Source of the DNA: Azospirillum rugosum
GTDB taxonomy: Bacteria; Pseudomonadota; Alphaproteobacteria; Azospirillales; Azospirillaceae
Direction: 5' to 3'
Assembly (NCBI RefSeq): GCF_017876155.1
Contig: NZ_JAGINP010000004.1
Coordinates: forward strand, 124,001 to 188,000
DNA: 64,000 bases
Position numbers and translations under genes: made by a program. The stretch's first letter is position 1. The number at the start of each line of letters is the position of its first letter. The notes under the pieces were generated by a model. The model did not search any database and was not told the origin of the DNA. It saw nothing but the letters and a program-made list of their open reading frames with translations. Below, piece after piece: positions 8,709 through 17,583 of this stretch.

Positions 8709-8719
8709 ACGGGCTGGAA

Positions 8720-8848
8720 TTATACCGGCTCTTGGGGCTCCCCCGGCATGGGCGGGACGCCGGGCGCCTCGTCGGGCGGAGCGTCCGGGGGCAGCGGCAT
8801 CGGGATCGGCACATCCGGGTCCGGACCGGGCGGCGGATAGGGGCTCAT
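8720..8848 (-). CDS. 42-residue proline-rich small protein
   Basis: A short frame beginning MSPYPPPGPDPDVPIPMPL and ending with a further Pro/Glu-rich stretch before TAA. About one third of residues are Pro. GAAAGG lies nine bases before the ATG, a good ribosome-binding site. Small proline-rich proteins starting in this way are common in proteobacteria, with no known role. It is convergent with the four-cysteine protein gene. Confidence 0.55.
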   Translation of the reverse strand: MSPYPPPGPDPDVPIPMPLPPDAPPDEAPGVPPMPGEPQEPV

Positions 8849-8984
8849 GGTCGGCCTTTCGCAAGGGTTGGACTCCCCTGTCAACACCCGGGCAAAGCGT
8901 CCGGCACCTGACCAAAATCAACGCGACGCTTCCGGGTCCCGGCGATGATGGGCTGGAAGGACCGCCGCCCCCAGGACCGCCACC

Positions 8985-9485
8985 ATGACCAAGAGCTTCA
9001 TCATCACGCCGCTATCCCCGTCCCACGCGGACCAGGCGCTGCCCGTGGCGCAGGCCCTGCACCGGGACATGACCCTGGACCAGTGGCGCGGCGCGGTGGC
9101 CCCCTTCCTGGAATCCAATATTGACGGCGGGTGCGGCGCCATGGCCTGCGCCATGAGCGACGGGCACATCCGCGGCCTGTACTGCTGGCGCGTCAGCGCC
9201 GACGGCGCGGTGCGCGTGCTGACCGTGCCGATCTTCGTCGCCATCGGCCTGTTCGACGCGGCGGCGACCAGCGCGGCGCAGATCGAATCCATCGACCACC
9301 TCGCCCGCCAGCTCGGCTGCGGGACGGTGGTCGTCGATGTGCGGGGCTGCGTGGTGGCGGCCACGGCGCCGAAGCTGGATGCGGAAGGGCTGTTCACCCG
9401 GCTCGGCTACCGGCTGATCGGCGAAGCCCTGGTGCGGGAGGTCGGGGCCGGCTCCGCCGCCTTCACGACGGCGGGCGCGGCCTGA
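8985..9485 (+). CDS. Hypothetical protein, possible GNAT-like fold
   Basis: A 166-residue soluble protein starting MTKSFIITPLSPSHADQALP. The opening resembles the first strand and helix of acetyltransferases, and the end (LFTRLGYRLIGEALVREV) resembles the GNAT pattern in which a Gly-Tyr follows the last helix. The middle lacks the acetyl-CoA-binding loop (Q/RxxGxG/A), so activity is doubtful. It is convergent with hpnA, ending seven bases before the hpnA stop codon, which makes a shared bidirectional end likely. Confidence 0.5.
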   Translation: MTKSFIITPLSPSHADQALPVAQALHRDMTLDQWRGAVAPFLESNIDGGCGAMACAMSDGHIRGLYCWRVSADGAVRVLTVPIFVAIGLFDAAATSAAQIESIDHLARQLGCGTVVVDVRGCVVAATAPKLDAEGLFTRLGYRLIGEALVREVGAGSAAFTTAGAA

Positions 9486-9492
9486 GAAAGCG

Positions 9493-10473
9493 TTACCGAC
9501 CCCGGAACCACGCCACCGCGTCGGCCAGCGCCTCGCCCGCCGGGCGCGGGCGGTAGCCGAGCTTGGCTTCCGCCTTGGCGGAGCTGAAGAACATCCGCTT
9601 CTGCGACAGGCGCACGCCGTCCACCGTCATCAGCGGCTCGGCGTTCGCGCGTGACACGCGGGCGAATGCCTCCATGGCGTAGGCGAGCGGGATCAGCGCG
9701 CGGTGCGGCAGGCGGATGACCGGCGGCGTGCGGCCGACCAAGGTCGCGATGACCGCCAGGATGTCGCGCAGCATCAGGTTCTCCCCGCCGAGGACGTAGC
9801 GCTGCCCGACCTCCCCCGTGCGGAAGGCCTGCCAGTGCCCCTCCGCCACGTCGTCCACATGCACGATGTTCAGGCCGGTGTCGACGTAGGCCGGCATGCG
9901 CCCCGCGGCGGCGTCGGCGATCATGCGGCCGGTCGGCGTCGGGCGGATGTCGCGCGGCCCCACGGGGGTGGAGGGGTTGACGATCACCGCCGGCAGGTCG
10001 CGCTCGGCGATCAGCCGGTGCACCTCCCGCTCGCCCAGGAACTTGGTGCGCTTGTAGGGGCCGATCATGTCGTCGAGCGTGGAGGGCGTCTCCTCGTCGG
10101 CAACGCCGCCCGGCACGATGCCCAGCGTCGCCACGCTGCTGGTGTGCACGATGCGCGGCACGCCGGCGTCGAGTGCGGCGAGCATCAACGCCCGCGTGCC
10201 GTCGACGTTGATCCGCCGCATGCGCTCCGGATCCGGCACCCAGAGGCGGTAGTCGGCGGCGACGTGGAACAGCGCCTCGCACCCCGCGACGGCGCGGCGC
10301 AGCGAGGGCTCGTCCAGCAGGTCGCCCTCGACGACCTCGACGTCCAGCCCCTCCAGGTTGCGGCGGTCGGTCCCGCGCCGCACCAGCGTGCGGACGGCCA
10401 ACCCCTCCGCCAGCAGCCGGCGCGCGACCGCGGAGCCCACGAACCCCGTGGCGCCCGTCACCAGCACAGTCAT
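9493..10473 (-). CDS. hpnA: Hopanoid-associated NAD-dependent sugar epimerase HpnA
   Basis: A 326-residue extended short-chain dehydrogenase. The nucleotide-binding motif is GATGFVG (7-13), followed by VVEGDLLD, and the catalytic set is HTSSVATLG with PYKRTKF (YxxxK). The C-terminal half has the substrate-binding pattern GENLMLRDIL seen in dihydroflavonol reductase-like epimerases. HpnA is a constant member of hopanoid gene clusters, though its exact reaction is not settled; a role in making the sugar moiety is assumed. It lies 25 bases behind hpnM on the same strand and is divergent from hpnI-J-K through hpnM. Confidence 0.9.
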   Translation of the reverse strand: MTVLVTGATGFVGSAVARRLLAEGLAVRTLVRRGTDRRNLEGLDVEVVEGDLLDEPSLRRAVAGCEALFHVAADYRLWVPDPERMRRINVDGTRALMLAALDAGVPRIVHTSSVATLGIVPGGVADEETPSTLDDMIGPYKRTKFLGEREVHRLIAERDLPAVIVNPSTPVGPRDIRPTPTGRMIADAAAGRMPAYVDTGLNIVHVDDVAEGHWQAFRTGEVGQRYVLGGENLMLRDILAVIATLVGRTPPVIRLPHRALIPLAYAMEAFARVSRANAEPLMTVDGVRLSQKRMFFSSAKAEAKLGYRPRPAGEALADAVAWFRGR

Positions 10474-10498
10474 CGGTCGGTCTCCCCTGCGTGCGGGC

Positions 10499-11194
10499 TT
10501 ACTGCTTAGTCGCGGCGGCGATCTCGCGCGTTTTCTCGTCGAGCCGCTTGGTCAGGCCGGCGACGCCCTCGTCCTGGATCGTCCGCGCGAAGTCGGAGCG
10601 GCGGGTGGCCAGCTCGCTGATCGTGCGGTCCAGGAAGACGTCGGTGATCTTCCAGCCGGCGCCGGGCGAACCGGCGTCCACCGGGCGCAGCAGGAAGTTG
10701 ATGGCCACCGGCTTGTCGTCGGTCGGGACGATCTGCGTCTCCACCACCGTGCCGGCCTGGGTCGCGCGCTCGCCCTGCACCTCCAGCTTCTCGCCGCCGA
10801 AATCGTTGAAGTTGGTGGCGTAGTTGGCGACGCTGTAGCGGGTGAAGGCGTCCACCGCCTGGTCCTGCTGCTGCGGGGTCGCGGCCGACCAGGCGGTCGC
10901 CCCGACCACGACGCGGGTCATCAGCGGGGCGTTGAATGCCTTCTCGAAGGCCGGGCGGATGCGGTCGAAGCGGCCCTGGAAGCCCAGCTTGCGGCCGTCC
11001 TTCATGGCGCCGATCAGCACGTCGTAGAAGCCCTGCACCACGGCGCGCGGCGCGCCCGGCCCGCCGGCCGGTGGGGTCTGGGCCCGGGCCGGCGACATCC
11101 CGCCGGGATACAGCGCGGAAAAGGCCAGGATGGCGGCGAACAGGGCGAAGCGCCGCGACGCCAGGAGAGAAGTAAGCACCTTGCCGACGGCCAC
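10499..11194 (-). CDS. hpnM: Hopanoid-associated MlaC/Ttg2D-like protein HpnM
   Basis: A 231-residue periplasmic protein. A signal peptide (hydrophobic residues 17-30, ending PARAQ) precedes a MlaC/Ttg2D domain (PF05494): VVQGFYDVLIG, then FDRIRPAFEKAFNAPLMTRV and a C-terminal WKITDVFLDRTISELATRRS. MlaC proteins carry phospholipids across the periplasm; HpnM is the version found in hopanoid clusters and probably carries hopanoids or helps HpnN, which is inference. It is the first gene of a leftward hpnM-hpnA unit and its start faces hpnI across about 266 bases that must hold both promoters. Confidence 0.9.
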   Translation of the reverse strand: MAVGKVLTSLLASRRFALFAAILAFSALYPGGMSPARAQTPPAGGPGAPRAVVQGFYDVLIGAMKDGRKLGFQGRFDRIRPAFEKAFNAPLMTRVVVGATAWSAATPQQQDQAVDAFTRYSVANYATNFNDFGGEKLEVQGERATQAGTVVETQIVPTDDKPVAINFLLRPVDAGSPGAGWKITDVFLDRTISELATRRSDFARTIQDEGVAGLTKRLDEKTREIAAATKQ

Positions 11195-11460
11195 GGTGGC
11201 AAGCCTCCGGGAGTTGGATGGGGAACGGGACGGACCTGGGAAAACAGGTGCCGCGCCCGAGTGGCACTATGTATGGAGCAATCCCGCGAGGGCGAGAAGC
11301 CCCCTTGCAACCCGCCTTCCCCCAAAAAGGAATAGCTTGCCCAACGCGGAATACCGGAAAATTGGGCAAACGGGATACCAAAGCTATATTGTGCGCCGGC
11401 GCGTTGTGATGTTGTCTGTACGCCGCGCACCCACCTATGGCCGATGGCAGAAGCGAGGCG

Positions 11461-12618
11461 ATGGACATTGTGACGGTTTTGGCGATCGTCTTCGCGCTGG
11501 TGACGGCCGTGGGAGCGGCGGCGCTGGCCGTCTCCGCTTGGGCAGTCTCACGATTTCGCGCCCTGCCGATGCCGGTCCCCGCCCGGCGCCCGCCGATCAC
11601 CATCCTGAAGCCGCTCTGCGGCGCGGAGGCGGAACTGGCGGACAACCTGCGCTCCTTCATCCGGCAGGAATACCCGGCCTTCCAGATCGTCTTCGGCGTG
11701 CAGAACCCCGCCGACCCGGCCATCGCCGTGGTCGAACGGCTGATCGCGGAGAATCCCGGCGTGGACATGACGCTGGTGGTGGACGCCACGCGGCACGGCA
11801 CGAACCTGAAGGTCGGCAACCTGCTGAACACGCTGTCCCGCGCCAAGCACGACCTGCTGGTCATCGCCGACAGCGACATCCGCGTGCCGCCCGGCTATTT
11901 GGACGCGGTCGCCGCTGATCTTGAGGGGCCGGGCGCCGGTTTGGTGACCTGCCTCTACACCGGGCGCGGCGCCGAGGGGCCCTGGGCCCGGCTGGGCGTC
12001 GCCTTCATCAACCACGGCTTCCTGCCCTCGGTGCTGCTCGGCCGCCTGACCGGGCGGCGCGACGGCTGCTTCGGCGCCACCATGGCGCTGTCCCGCGCGA
12101 CGCTCGACCAACTGGGCGGGCTGGAGCGGTTCCGCGACCATCTGGCCGACGACTACGCGCTGGGCGCGGCGGTGCGGGAGCTTGGCCGGCCGCTGACGCT
12201 CAGCCCCTGCGTCGTCGCCACCACGGTGACGGAGCGCAACGCGAAGGACCTGATCGCGCACGAGATTCGCTGGATGCGCACCGTGCGCGCCATCGAGCCG
12301 TCGGGCCACGCCGGGTCCATCGTGACCTTCCCGGTCTTCTGGAGCGTCATCGCGCTTCTGGTGTCGCTGGCGGCCGGTCTGCCCTGGCTCGGCGTCGCCT
12401 CCCTCCTTCTCGCCCTCGGCGTCCGGTTCGCCGCGGGGCGGATCATCGACCGCGCCCTGGAGCAGCCGGCGACGCCGCTGTGGCTGCTCGCGGCGCGGGA
12501 CCTGTTGTCGGCGGGCCTTCTGCTCGCCAGCTTCTGCGGGACCACCGTGACGTGGCGCGACGCGCGCTACCGCGTGGATTCCGAAGGGCGGCTGCATTTC
12601 TGCGGAGAAGAATCATGA
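11461..12618 (+). CDS. hpnI: Hopanoid glycosyltransferase HpnI
   Basis: A 385-residue membrane glycosyltransferase of the ceramide glucosyltransferase type (GT21). An N-terminal anchor (residues 1-30) is followed by the GT-A domain: ITILKPLCGAE, the DSD metal motif (137-139), DDYALG, and the processive-type HEIRWMRT (R/QxxRW). C-terminal hydrophobic helices follow. In Burkholderia, HpnI adds N-acetylglucosamine to bacteriohopanetetrol, the first step to the cyclitol ether. The start at ATG 11461 begins directly with the anchor; ATG 11437 would add eight residues. The stop overlaps the start of hpnJ by four bases (ATGA), implying coupled translation. Confidence 0.93.
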   Translation: MDIVTVLAIVFALVTAVGAAALAVSAWAVSRFRALPMPVPARRPPITILKPLCGAEAELADNLRSFIRQEYPAFQIVFGVQNPADPAIAVVERLIAENPGVDMTLVVDATRHGTNLKVGNLLNTLSRAKHDLLVIADSDIRVPPGYLDAVAADLEGPGAGLVTCLYTGRGAEGPWARLGVAFINHGFLPSVLLGRLTGRRDGCFGATMALSRATLDQLGGLERFRDHLADDYALGAAVRELGRPLTLSPCVVATTVTERNAKDLIAHEIRWMRTVRAIEPSGHAGSIVTFPVFWSVIALLVSLAAGLPWLGVASLLLALGVRFAAGRIIDRALEQPATPLWLLAARDLLSAGLLLASFCGTTVTWRDARYRVDSEGRLHFCGEES

Positions 12619-14051
12619 TGCGGACCCTGTTCCTCCAGCCCCCCTCATTCGACGGTTTCGACGGCGGCGCCGGGTCGCGATATCAGGCGAAGCGGGAAAT
12701 CCGGTCCTTCTGGTTCCCGACCTGGCTGGCCCAGCCGGCGGCGCTGGTGCCCGGCAGCCGCCTGATCGACGCGCCCCCGGCCGGCCTGACGATGGAGCAG
12801 GTGCTGCCGCTGGCCAAGGACTACGACCTCGTCGTCATGCACACCTCCACCCCGTCCTTCGCGTCCGACGTCAAGGTCGCGGAGGCGCTGAAGGCGGTGA
12901 ACCCGAACCTGAAGATCGGCCTGGTCGGCGCCAAGGTGGCGGTGCAGCCGGAGGAAAGCCTGAACGACGCGCCGGCGATCGACTTCGTCGCCCGCAACGA
13001 GTTCGACTTCACCATCAAGGAGGTGGCGGAGGGCCGCGACTTCGCGACCATCGACGGGCTCAGCTACCGCAACGCCGAGGGCGTCGTCGTCCACCGGCCG
13101 GAGCGGGCCATGCTGGAAAACATGGACGATCTGCCCTTCGTGACGGAGGTCTACAAGCGCGACCTGCGGATCGAGGACTATTTCATCGGCTACCTGAAGC
13201 ACCCCTACGTCTCGCTCTACACCGGCCGCGGCTGCAAGTCGCGCTGCACCTTCTGCCTGTGGCCGCAGACGGTGGGCGGCCACCGCTACCGCACGCGCAG
13301 CGTGGAGCATGTGGTGCGCGAGATCGCCTACGCACGGGAGGCCTTCCCGCAGGTGAAGGAGTTCTTCTTCGACGACGATACCTTCACCGACGACCTGCCG
13401 CGCGCCGAGGCCATCGCCAAGGAACTGGGCCGCATGGGCGTCACCTGGTCCTGCAACGCCAAGGCGAACGTCCCGCGCGAGACGCTGAAGGTGCTGAAGG
13501 ACAACGGCCTGCGCCTGCTGCTGGTCGGCTACGAGTCGGGCAACCAGCAGATCCTGCACAACATCAAGAAGGGCATGCGGATCGAGGTCGCCAAGCGCTT
13601 CACCAAGGACTGCCACGAGCTGGGGATCGCCATCCACGGCACCTTCGTGCTGGGCCTGCCGGGCGAGACGCCGGAGACGATTGAAGAGACCATCCGCTTC
13701 GCCATCGAGACCAACCCGCACACCATCCAGGTCTCGCTGGCCGCCCCCTATCCGGGGACGGAGCTGTACCGGCAGGCCATGGAGAACGGCTGGCTCGACA
13801 CCGACCACGCGGAGCTGATCGACGCCCGCGGCGTGCAGATCGCCCCGCTGCACTACCCGCACCTGGCGCACACGCAGATCTTCGATTCGGTGGAGACCTT
13901 CTACCGCCGCTTCTACTTCCGCCCGCGCAAGATCGGCTCGATCGTCAACGAGATGGTGCGCAGCCCGGACATGATGAAGCGCCGCCTGCGCGAGGGCGTG
14001 GAGTTCTTCCAGTTCCTCAACGCCCGCAAGGCCGCCAAGGCCGCCGGCTGA
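12615..14051 (+). CDS. hpnJ: Hopanoid radical SAM enzyme HpnJ
   Basis: A 478-residue radical SAM protein with an N-terminal B12-binding-like domain and the cluster motif CKSRCTFC (Cys 207, 211, 214). Further signs are FFFDDDTFTDD and the GYESGNQQILHNIKKGM region, which are typical of the B12-binding radical SAM family. HpnJ rearranges the glucosamine ring on bacteriohopanetetrol into a cyclitol after HpnI and HpnK have acted, as shown in other bacteria. The start ATG lies inside the hpnI stop (ATGA) and the stop is four bases before hpnK, so the three genes form one operon ordered by function. Confidence 0.93.
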   Translation: MMRTLFLQPPSFDGFDGGAGSRYQAKREIRSFWFPTWLAQPAALVPGSRLIDAPPAGLTMEQVLPLAKDYDLVVMHTSTPSFASDVKVAEALKAVNPNLKIGLVGAKVAVQPEESLNDAPAIDFVARNEFDFTIKEVAEGRDFATIDGLSYRNAEGVVVHRPERAMLENMDDLPFVTEVYKRDLRIEDYFIGYLKHPYVSLYTGRGCKSRCTFCLWPQTVGGHRYRTRSVEHVVREIAYAREAFPQVKEFFFDDDTFTDDLPRAEAIAKELGRMGVTWSCNAKANVPRETLKVLKDNGLRLLLVGYESGNQQILHNIKKGMRIEVAKRFTKDCHELGIAIHGTFVLGLPGETPETIEETIRFAIETNPHTIQVSLAAPYPGTELYRQAMENGWLDTDHAELIDARGVQIAPLHYPHLAHTQIFDSVETFYRRFYFRPRKIGSIVNEMVRSPDMMKRRLREGVEFFQFLNARKAAKAAG

Positions 14052-14055
14052 CATC

Positions 14056-14910
14056 GTGCGCCAACTGATCGTCACCGCCGACGACTTCGGCCTCGACCCG
14101 GCGGTGAACGAGGCGGTGGAGCAGGCCCACCGCACCGGCATCCTCACATCCGCCAGCCTGATGGTCGCCGCCCCCGCGGCGGCCCAGGCGGTGGCGCTGG
14201 CGAAACGGATGCCGGGGCTCGGCGTCGGGCTGCATCTGGCGCTGGTGGATGCCGGCTCCACGCTGCCGGCCGGGGAGATCCCGGACCTTGTCGATGCGCG
14301 CGGGCGCTTTTCCGACCGGCAGGCGCTGGCCGGCTTCTCCTACTTCTTCCGCCCGTCGGTGCGGCGGCAACTCGCGGCGGAAATCCGCGCGCAGTTCCGC
14401 GCCTTCGCGGCAACCGGGCTGCCGCTCGACCATGTGGACGCCCACAAGCACATGCACCTGCACCCGACGGTGGGGCGCATGCTGGTGGAGATCGGGCTGG
14501 AGTTCGGCCTGAAGGCCGTCCGCATCCCGGATGAACCGGGCCATCCCGCCCTGCTCTCCCCCTGGATCGGCCTGCTGCGCCGCCAGGCCCGCCGCGCCGG
14601 CCTCGCCACCCCCGACCGCGTCCACGGCATCCGCCACAGCGGCGCCATGACCGAGGAGCGGGTGCGCGAGGTCGTGCGCGATCTGCCGGACGGCGTGACC
14701 GAACTCTATTCACACCCCGCCACGTCCCAGACCCCCGCGCTCGCCGCCCTGATGCCCACCTACCGCCCCGCCGACGAGTTCGCGGCGCTGGCGTCGCCGG
14801 AGATCAAGGCGATGGTGGAGAGGGAGGGGATCCGCCTGACGACCTACGGGGCGCTTTCCCCTCTCCCGCCGCAAGGCTTTGTCCCCTCTCCCCTCCGGGG
14901 AGAGGGTTAG
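14056..14910 (+). CDS. hpnK: Hopanoid N-deacetylase HpnK (ChbG/YdjC family)
   Basis: A 284-residue deacetylase of the ChbG/HpnK family. It starts at GTG 14056 and carries TADDFG (metal-binding Asp9-Asp10), GVGLHLALV, and DHVDAHKHMHLHP with the catalytic and metal-binding histidines. HpnK removes the acetyl group from N-acetylglucosaminyl-bacteriohopanetetrol, between the HpnI and HpnJ steps. The last roughly 18 residues (LSPLPPQGFVPSPLRGEG) are encoded by the left arm of an inverted repeat, and the TAG stop is part of that repeat, so the C-terminus is an acquired tail. Confidence 0.92.
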   Translation: MRQLIVTADDFGLDPAVNEAVEQAHRTGILTSASLMVAAPAAAQAVALAKRMPGLGVGLHLALVDAGSTLPAGEIPDLVDARGRFSDRQALAGFSYFFRPSVRRQLAAEIRAQFRAFAATGLPLDHVDAHKHMHLHPTVGRMLVEIGLEFGLKAVRIPDEPGHPALLSPWIGLLRRQARRAGLATPDRVHGIRHSGAMTEERVREVVRDLPDGVTELYSHPATSQTPALAALMPTYRPADEFAALASPEIKAMVEREGIRLTTYGALSPLPPQGFVPSPLRGEG

Positions 14911-15000
14911 GGTGAGGGGGTCCCGCTTCGCTGGTACGTTCGGCAGAAGCGCAACCCCCTCACCCGGCCCTTCGGGCCACCCTCTCCCCAGAGGGGCGAG
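14882..15000. repeat. Long inverted repeat, copy 2 of the family
   Basis: Arms GGGGAGAGGGTTAGGGTGAG (from about 14897) and CCCTCACCC...CACCCTCTCCCC (to 14989) face each other around a short centre. The right arm holds an extra small hairpin GGCCCTTCGGGCC at 14967-14979. It lies between the convergent hpnK and hpnN genes and overlaps the last 29 bases of hpnK. Confidence 0.8.
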
Positions 15001-15011
15001 GGAGACCTCCC

Positions 15012-17576
15012 TCACCCTTCCTGCTTTGTCGGCACCGGCCCCAGCAACGCTGGCAGCACGAACACCGCGGTCAGCAGCGTGCAGCCGAGCGCGATGCACA
15101 GCAGAAGCCCCATGCTTGCCGTGCCGGGGTGGTGGGACAGCGCCAGCGTGCCGAAGGCGGCCGCGGTGGTCAGCGCGCTGAACAGCACGGCGCGGGCCGT
15201 GGGCGAGGCCAGCGGCTCGCCATGGCCGGCTCGCCAGTTCACGACGAAGTAGATGTTGAAGGCCACGCCGATGCCCAGCAGCAGGGGCAGCGCGATGATG
15301 TTGGCGTAGTTCAGCGACAGTCCGACCAGCACGCACAGCCCCATGGTCAGCAGCAGCGCCAGCACCAGCGGCGCCACCACCAGCACCACGTCCCGCACCC
15401 GCCGCAGCGCCAGCGCCAGCAGCACGGTCACCGCGACCAGGGCCAGGACGGCGGCGCGCAGGAAGGCCGCGCTGATGGTGTCGCCCGATTCCTGGATGGT
15501 CACCGCCACGCCCGTCGCCTGGGGCGCCACCGCCCGCACGGCGTCCACGAAGCGCACGATGGTCGCGTTGTCGTGGCTGTCCCCCTTGGGGAAGACCGTC
15601 ACCCGAGCCCGCCCGTCCGGCGCCACATAGTCGCGGACGAGGTCCGGTGGCAGGCTGTCCAGAGTCACGGGCTGGGCGTCCAGGATGGCCGCGATACCGT
15701 CCAGCCGCGCCTTCAGCCCCGTGGTCATGGCCGTCGCGGCGCGCTGCACCGTGGCGTCGTCGGACTTGGCCAGCCGTTGCAGCGCCTCCGCCCTTTCCGG
15801 AGCGCCCACCCGCACGAGCCGCGCGGCGACCTCCGCCGCGGCCTTCCGGATGTCGTCCGTCGTCGGCGGCGGCTCCGTCCCGGCGAGCGCCAGGGTCGGG
15901 CCGATGAACTGCGCGGCGTCGGCCAGGAGCGCCAGCTTCGCCGGCTGGTCCTCCGGCACGAAGCCGCTGACGCTGATGACCTCCCCCACCTCCGGCAGCG
16001 TGGACAGCCTGTCGGCGAGTTCCGCGGCGGCCTTCACGTTCGGGGTCACCACCTCGATGGAGAAAGGCGAGGTGCGCGGGCTGTCCATCAGGTCGCGCAT
16101 CGTGGACATCGCCTCGGTGTGCGGGTTCTGAAGGTTCAGCGGGTTGAAGTCGAAGCGCAGCTGCGTCAGCAGCGCGACCGACCCCAGTGCCGCCAGCCCG
16201 GCCACCGCCAGCACCGCGCGGCGGTGGCGCAGCAGCGCGCGGTCGAGCGGCCGGGCCGCCGCGATGCCCACATGCTCCCGTTCCGGCGACGGGTGGAACA
16301 GGGTCAGCAGCGCCGGCAGCAGGGTCAGGTTCAGCAGCACGGCGATGACCATGCCCGCCCCGGCGATCAGGCCGAGCTGCGACACGCCCACATAGGCCGT
16401 CGGCACGAAGGCCAGGAAGCCCGCCGCCGTGGTCGCCGCGGCGAGCAGCAGCGGCCGCCCGACCTCCCGCCCGGTGGCCCGCATGGCGGCGTCGGGCTCG
16501 CTGATGTTGAAACGCTGCTCGCGGTAGCGCACGCAGACCTGGATGCCGAAATCCACGGCGATGCCGATGAACATGACGGCGAAGGCGACGGAGATCGGGT
16601 TCAGCGTCCCCACGGCCAGCGCCGCGAAGCCCGCCGTGCACACCAGCCCGACCACCAGCGTCACCATGATCGGCACGATCAGGCGGGGCGACCGCACCGC
16701 CAGGAACAGGATCACCAGCACCAGAACGGCGGACAGCGCCAGCGACTCCCCGGCCCCCTCCGACACCGTTGCGAATTCTTCGTCGTTCAGCGCGACCGAA
16801 CCGGTGATGCGCACCCGCACGCCGTGGTCCGGCGTCAGACCCAGTTGCCGCACCGTGTCGCGGATGAAGCCGGTCGGCTTGGCCGCCGCCTCCAGCTCGT
16901 CGAAATCCAGGATCGGCTGGGCCAGGACGAAGCGGCGCAGTTCCTCCGGCGCGGGATCGCGGCCGGTCAGCAGGGTGGACCAGGCCACCGGCTCCGTCCG
17001 GCCCTGCAACGCCGCGCCGACGGCCGCGCCCACGGCGTCGAGCGGCGCGGCGATCTGCGCCATGGTCGCCTGTTTGCGCTCCACCCCCTCCAGCATGCGG
17101 TCGAGCACGCCGAACAGGCCGCGCGCGCTGGGGTCGGCGGCCAGCACGCCGATCAGCGGCTGCGCCTCGATCAGCCGGTCGGTCAGGGCGCGGATTTCCT
17201 CGGTCGGCAGGAACAGGATGCCGTTGCGCTCGAAGAAGGGGCCGGAGCCCGGCATCCGCACCGTCTTGAACAGGTCGGTGCGCGTGCGCAGCCGCTCCGC
17301 GATGGCGGTGGCGGCGTGGTCGGCAAGATCCGGCGCCTGCCCGTCCACGACGACGGCCAGCAGGTCCACCTCCTGCGGGAACAGCCGGTCGAAGGTCAGC
17401 TCCCGCTCCCGCCAGGGCAGGTCGGCGGCGATCAGCTTGGCGACGTCGGTGTCCATGCCCAGCCGCGTCGCGGCCGTCCAGCCCAGCGCCCCCGCCGCCG
17501 CCAGCGCCAGGAACAGGACGATCAGCGCGTGCCGGATGCAGGCGCCGACCAAGCGCTCAACGATGCGGTCGATCAT
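15012..17576 (-). CDS. hpnN: Hopanoid RND transporter HpnN
   Basis: An 854-residue RND-family membrane protein of the MmpL-like type. An N-terminal helix (15-35) is followed by a large periplasmic domain, a block of helices (about 275-430), a second periplasmic domain and a second block of helices to the end. This two-fold layout is the HpnN pattern. In Rhodopseudomonas palustris, HpnN is needed to move hopanoids from the inner to the outer membrane. It starts eight bases behind copD and is the last gene of the leftward hpnL-radical SAM-copC-copD-hpnN run. The stop lies close to a long inverted repeat that may end transcription. Confidence 0.93.
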   Translation of the reverse strand: MIDRIVERLVGACIRHALIVLFLALAAAGALGWTAATRLGMDTDVAKLIAADLPWRERELTFDRLFPQEVDLLAVVVDGQAPDLADHAATAIAERLRTRTDLFKTVRMPGSGPFFERNGILFLPTEEIRALTDRLIEAQPLIGVLAADPSARGLFGVLDRMLEGVERKQATMAQIAAPLDAVGAAVGAALQGRTEPVAWSTLLTGRDPAPEELRRFVLAQPILDFDELEAAAKPTGFIRDTVRQLGLTPDHGVRVRITGSVALNDEEFATVSEGAGESLALSAVLVLVILFLAVRSPRLIVPIMVTLVVGLVCTAGFAALAVGTLNPISVAFAVMFIGIAVDFGIQVCVRYREQRFNISEPDAAMRATGREVGRPLLLAAATTAAGFLAFVPTAYVGVSQLGLIAGAGMVIAVLLNLTLLPALLTLFHPSPEREHVGIAAARPLDRALLRHRRAVLAVAGLAALGSVALLTQLRFDFNPLNLQNPHTEAMSTMRDLMDSPRTSPFSIEVVTPNVKAAAELADRLSTLPEVGEVISVSGFVPEDQPAKLALLADAAQFIGPTLALAGTEPPPTTDDIRKAAAEVAARLVRVGAPERAEALQRLAKSDDATVQRAATAMTTGLKARLDGIAAILDAQPVTLDSLPPDLVRDYVAPDGRARVTVFPKGDSHDNATIVRFVDAVRAVAPQATGVAVTIQESGDTISAAFLRAAVLALVAVTVLLALALRRVRDVVLVVAPLVLALLLTMGLCVLVGLSLNYANIIALPLLLGIGVAFNIYFVVNWRAGHGEPLASPTARAVLFSALTTAAAFGTLALSHHPGTASMGLLLCIALGCTLLTAVFVLPALLGPVPTKQEG

Positions 17577-17583
17577 CGCCCGG

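Noticed and set aside
12645..14261. A 538-codon frame antisense to hpnJ-hpnK
   Set aside because: Runs across two confirmed genes on the other strand and has no recognisable domain.
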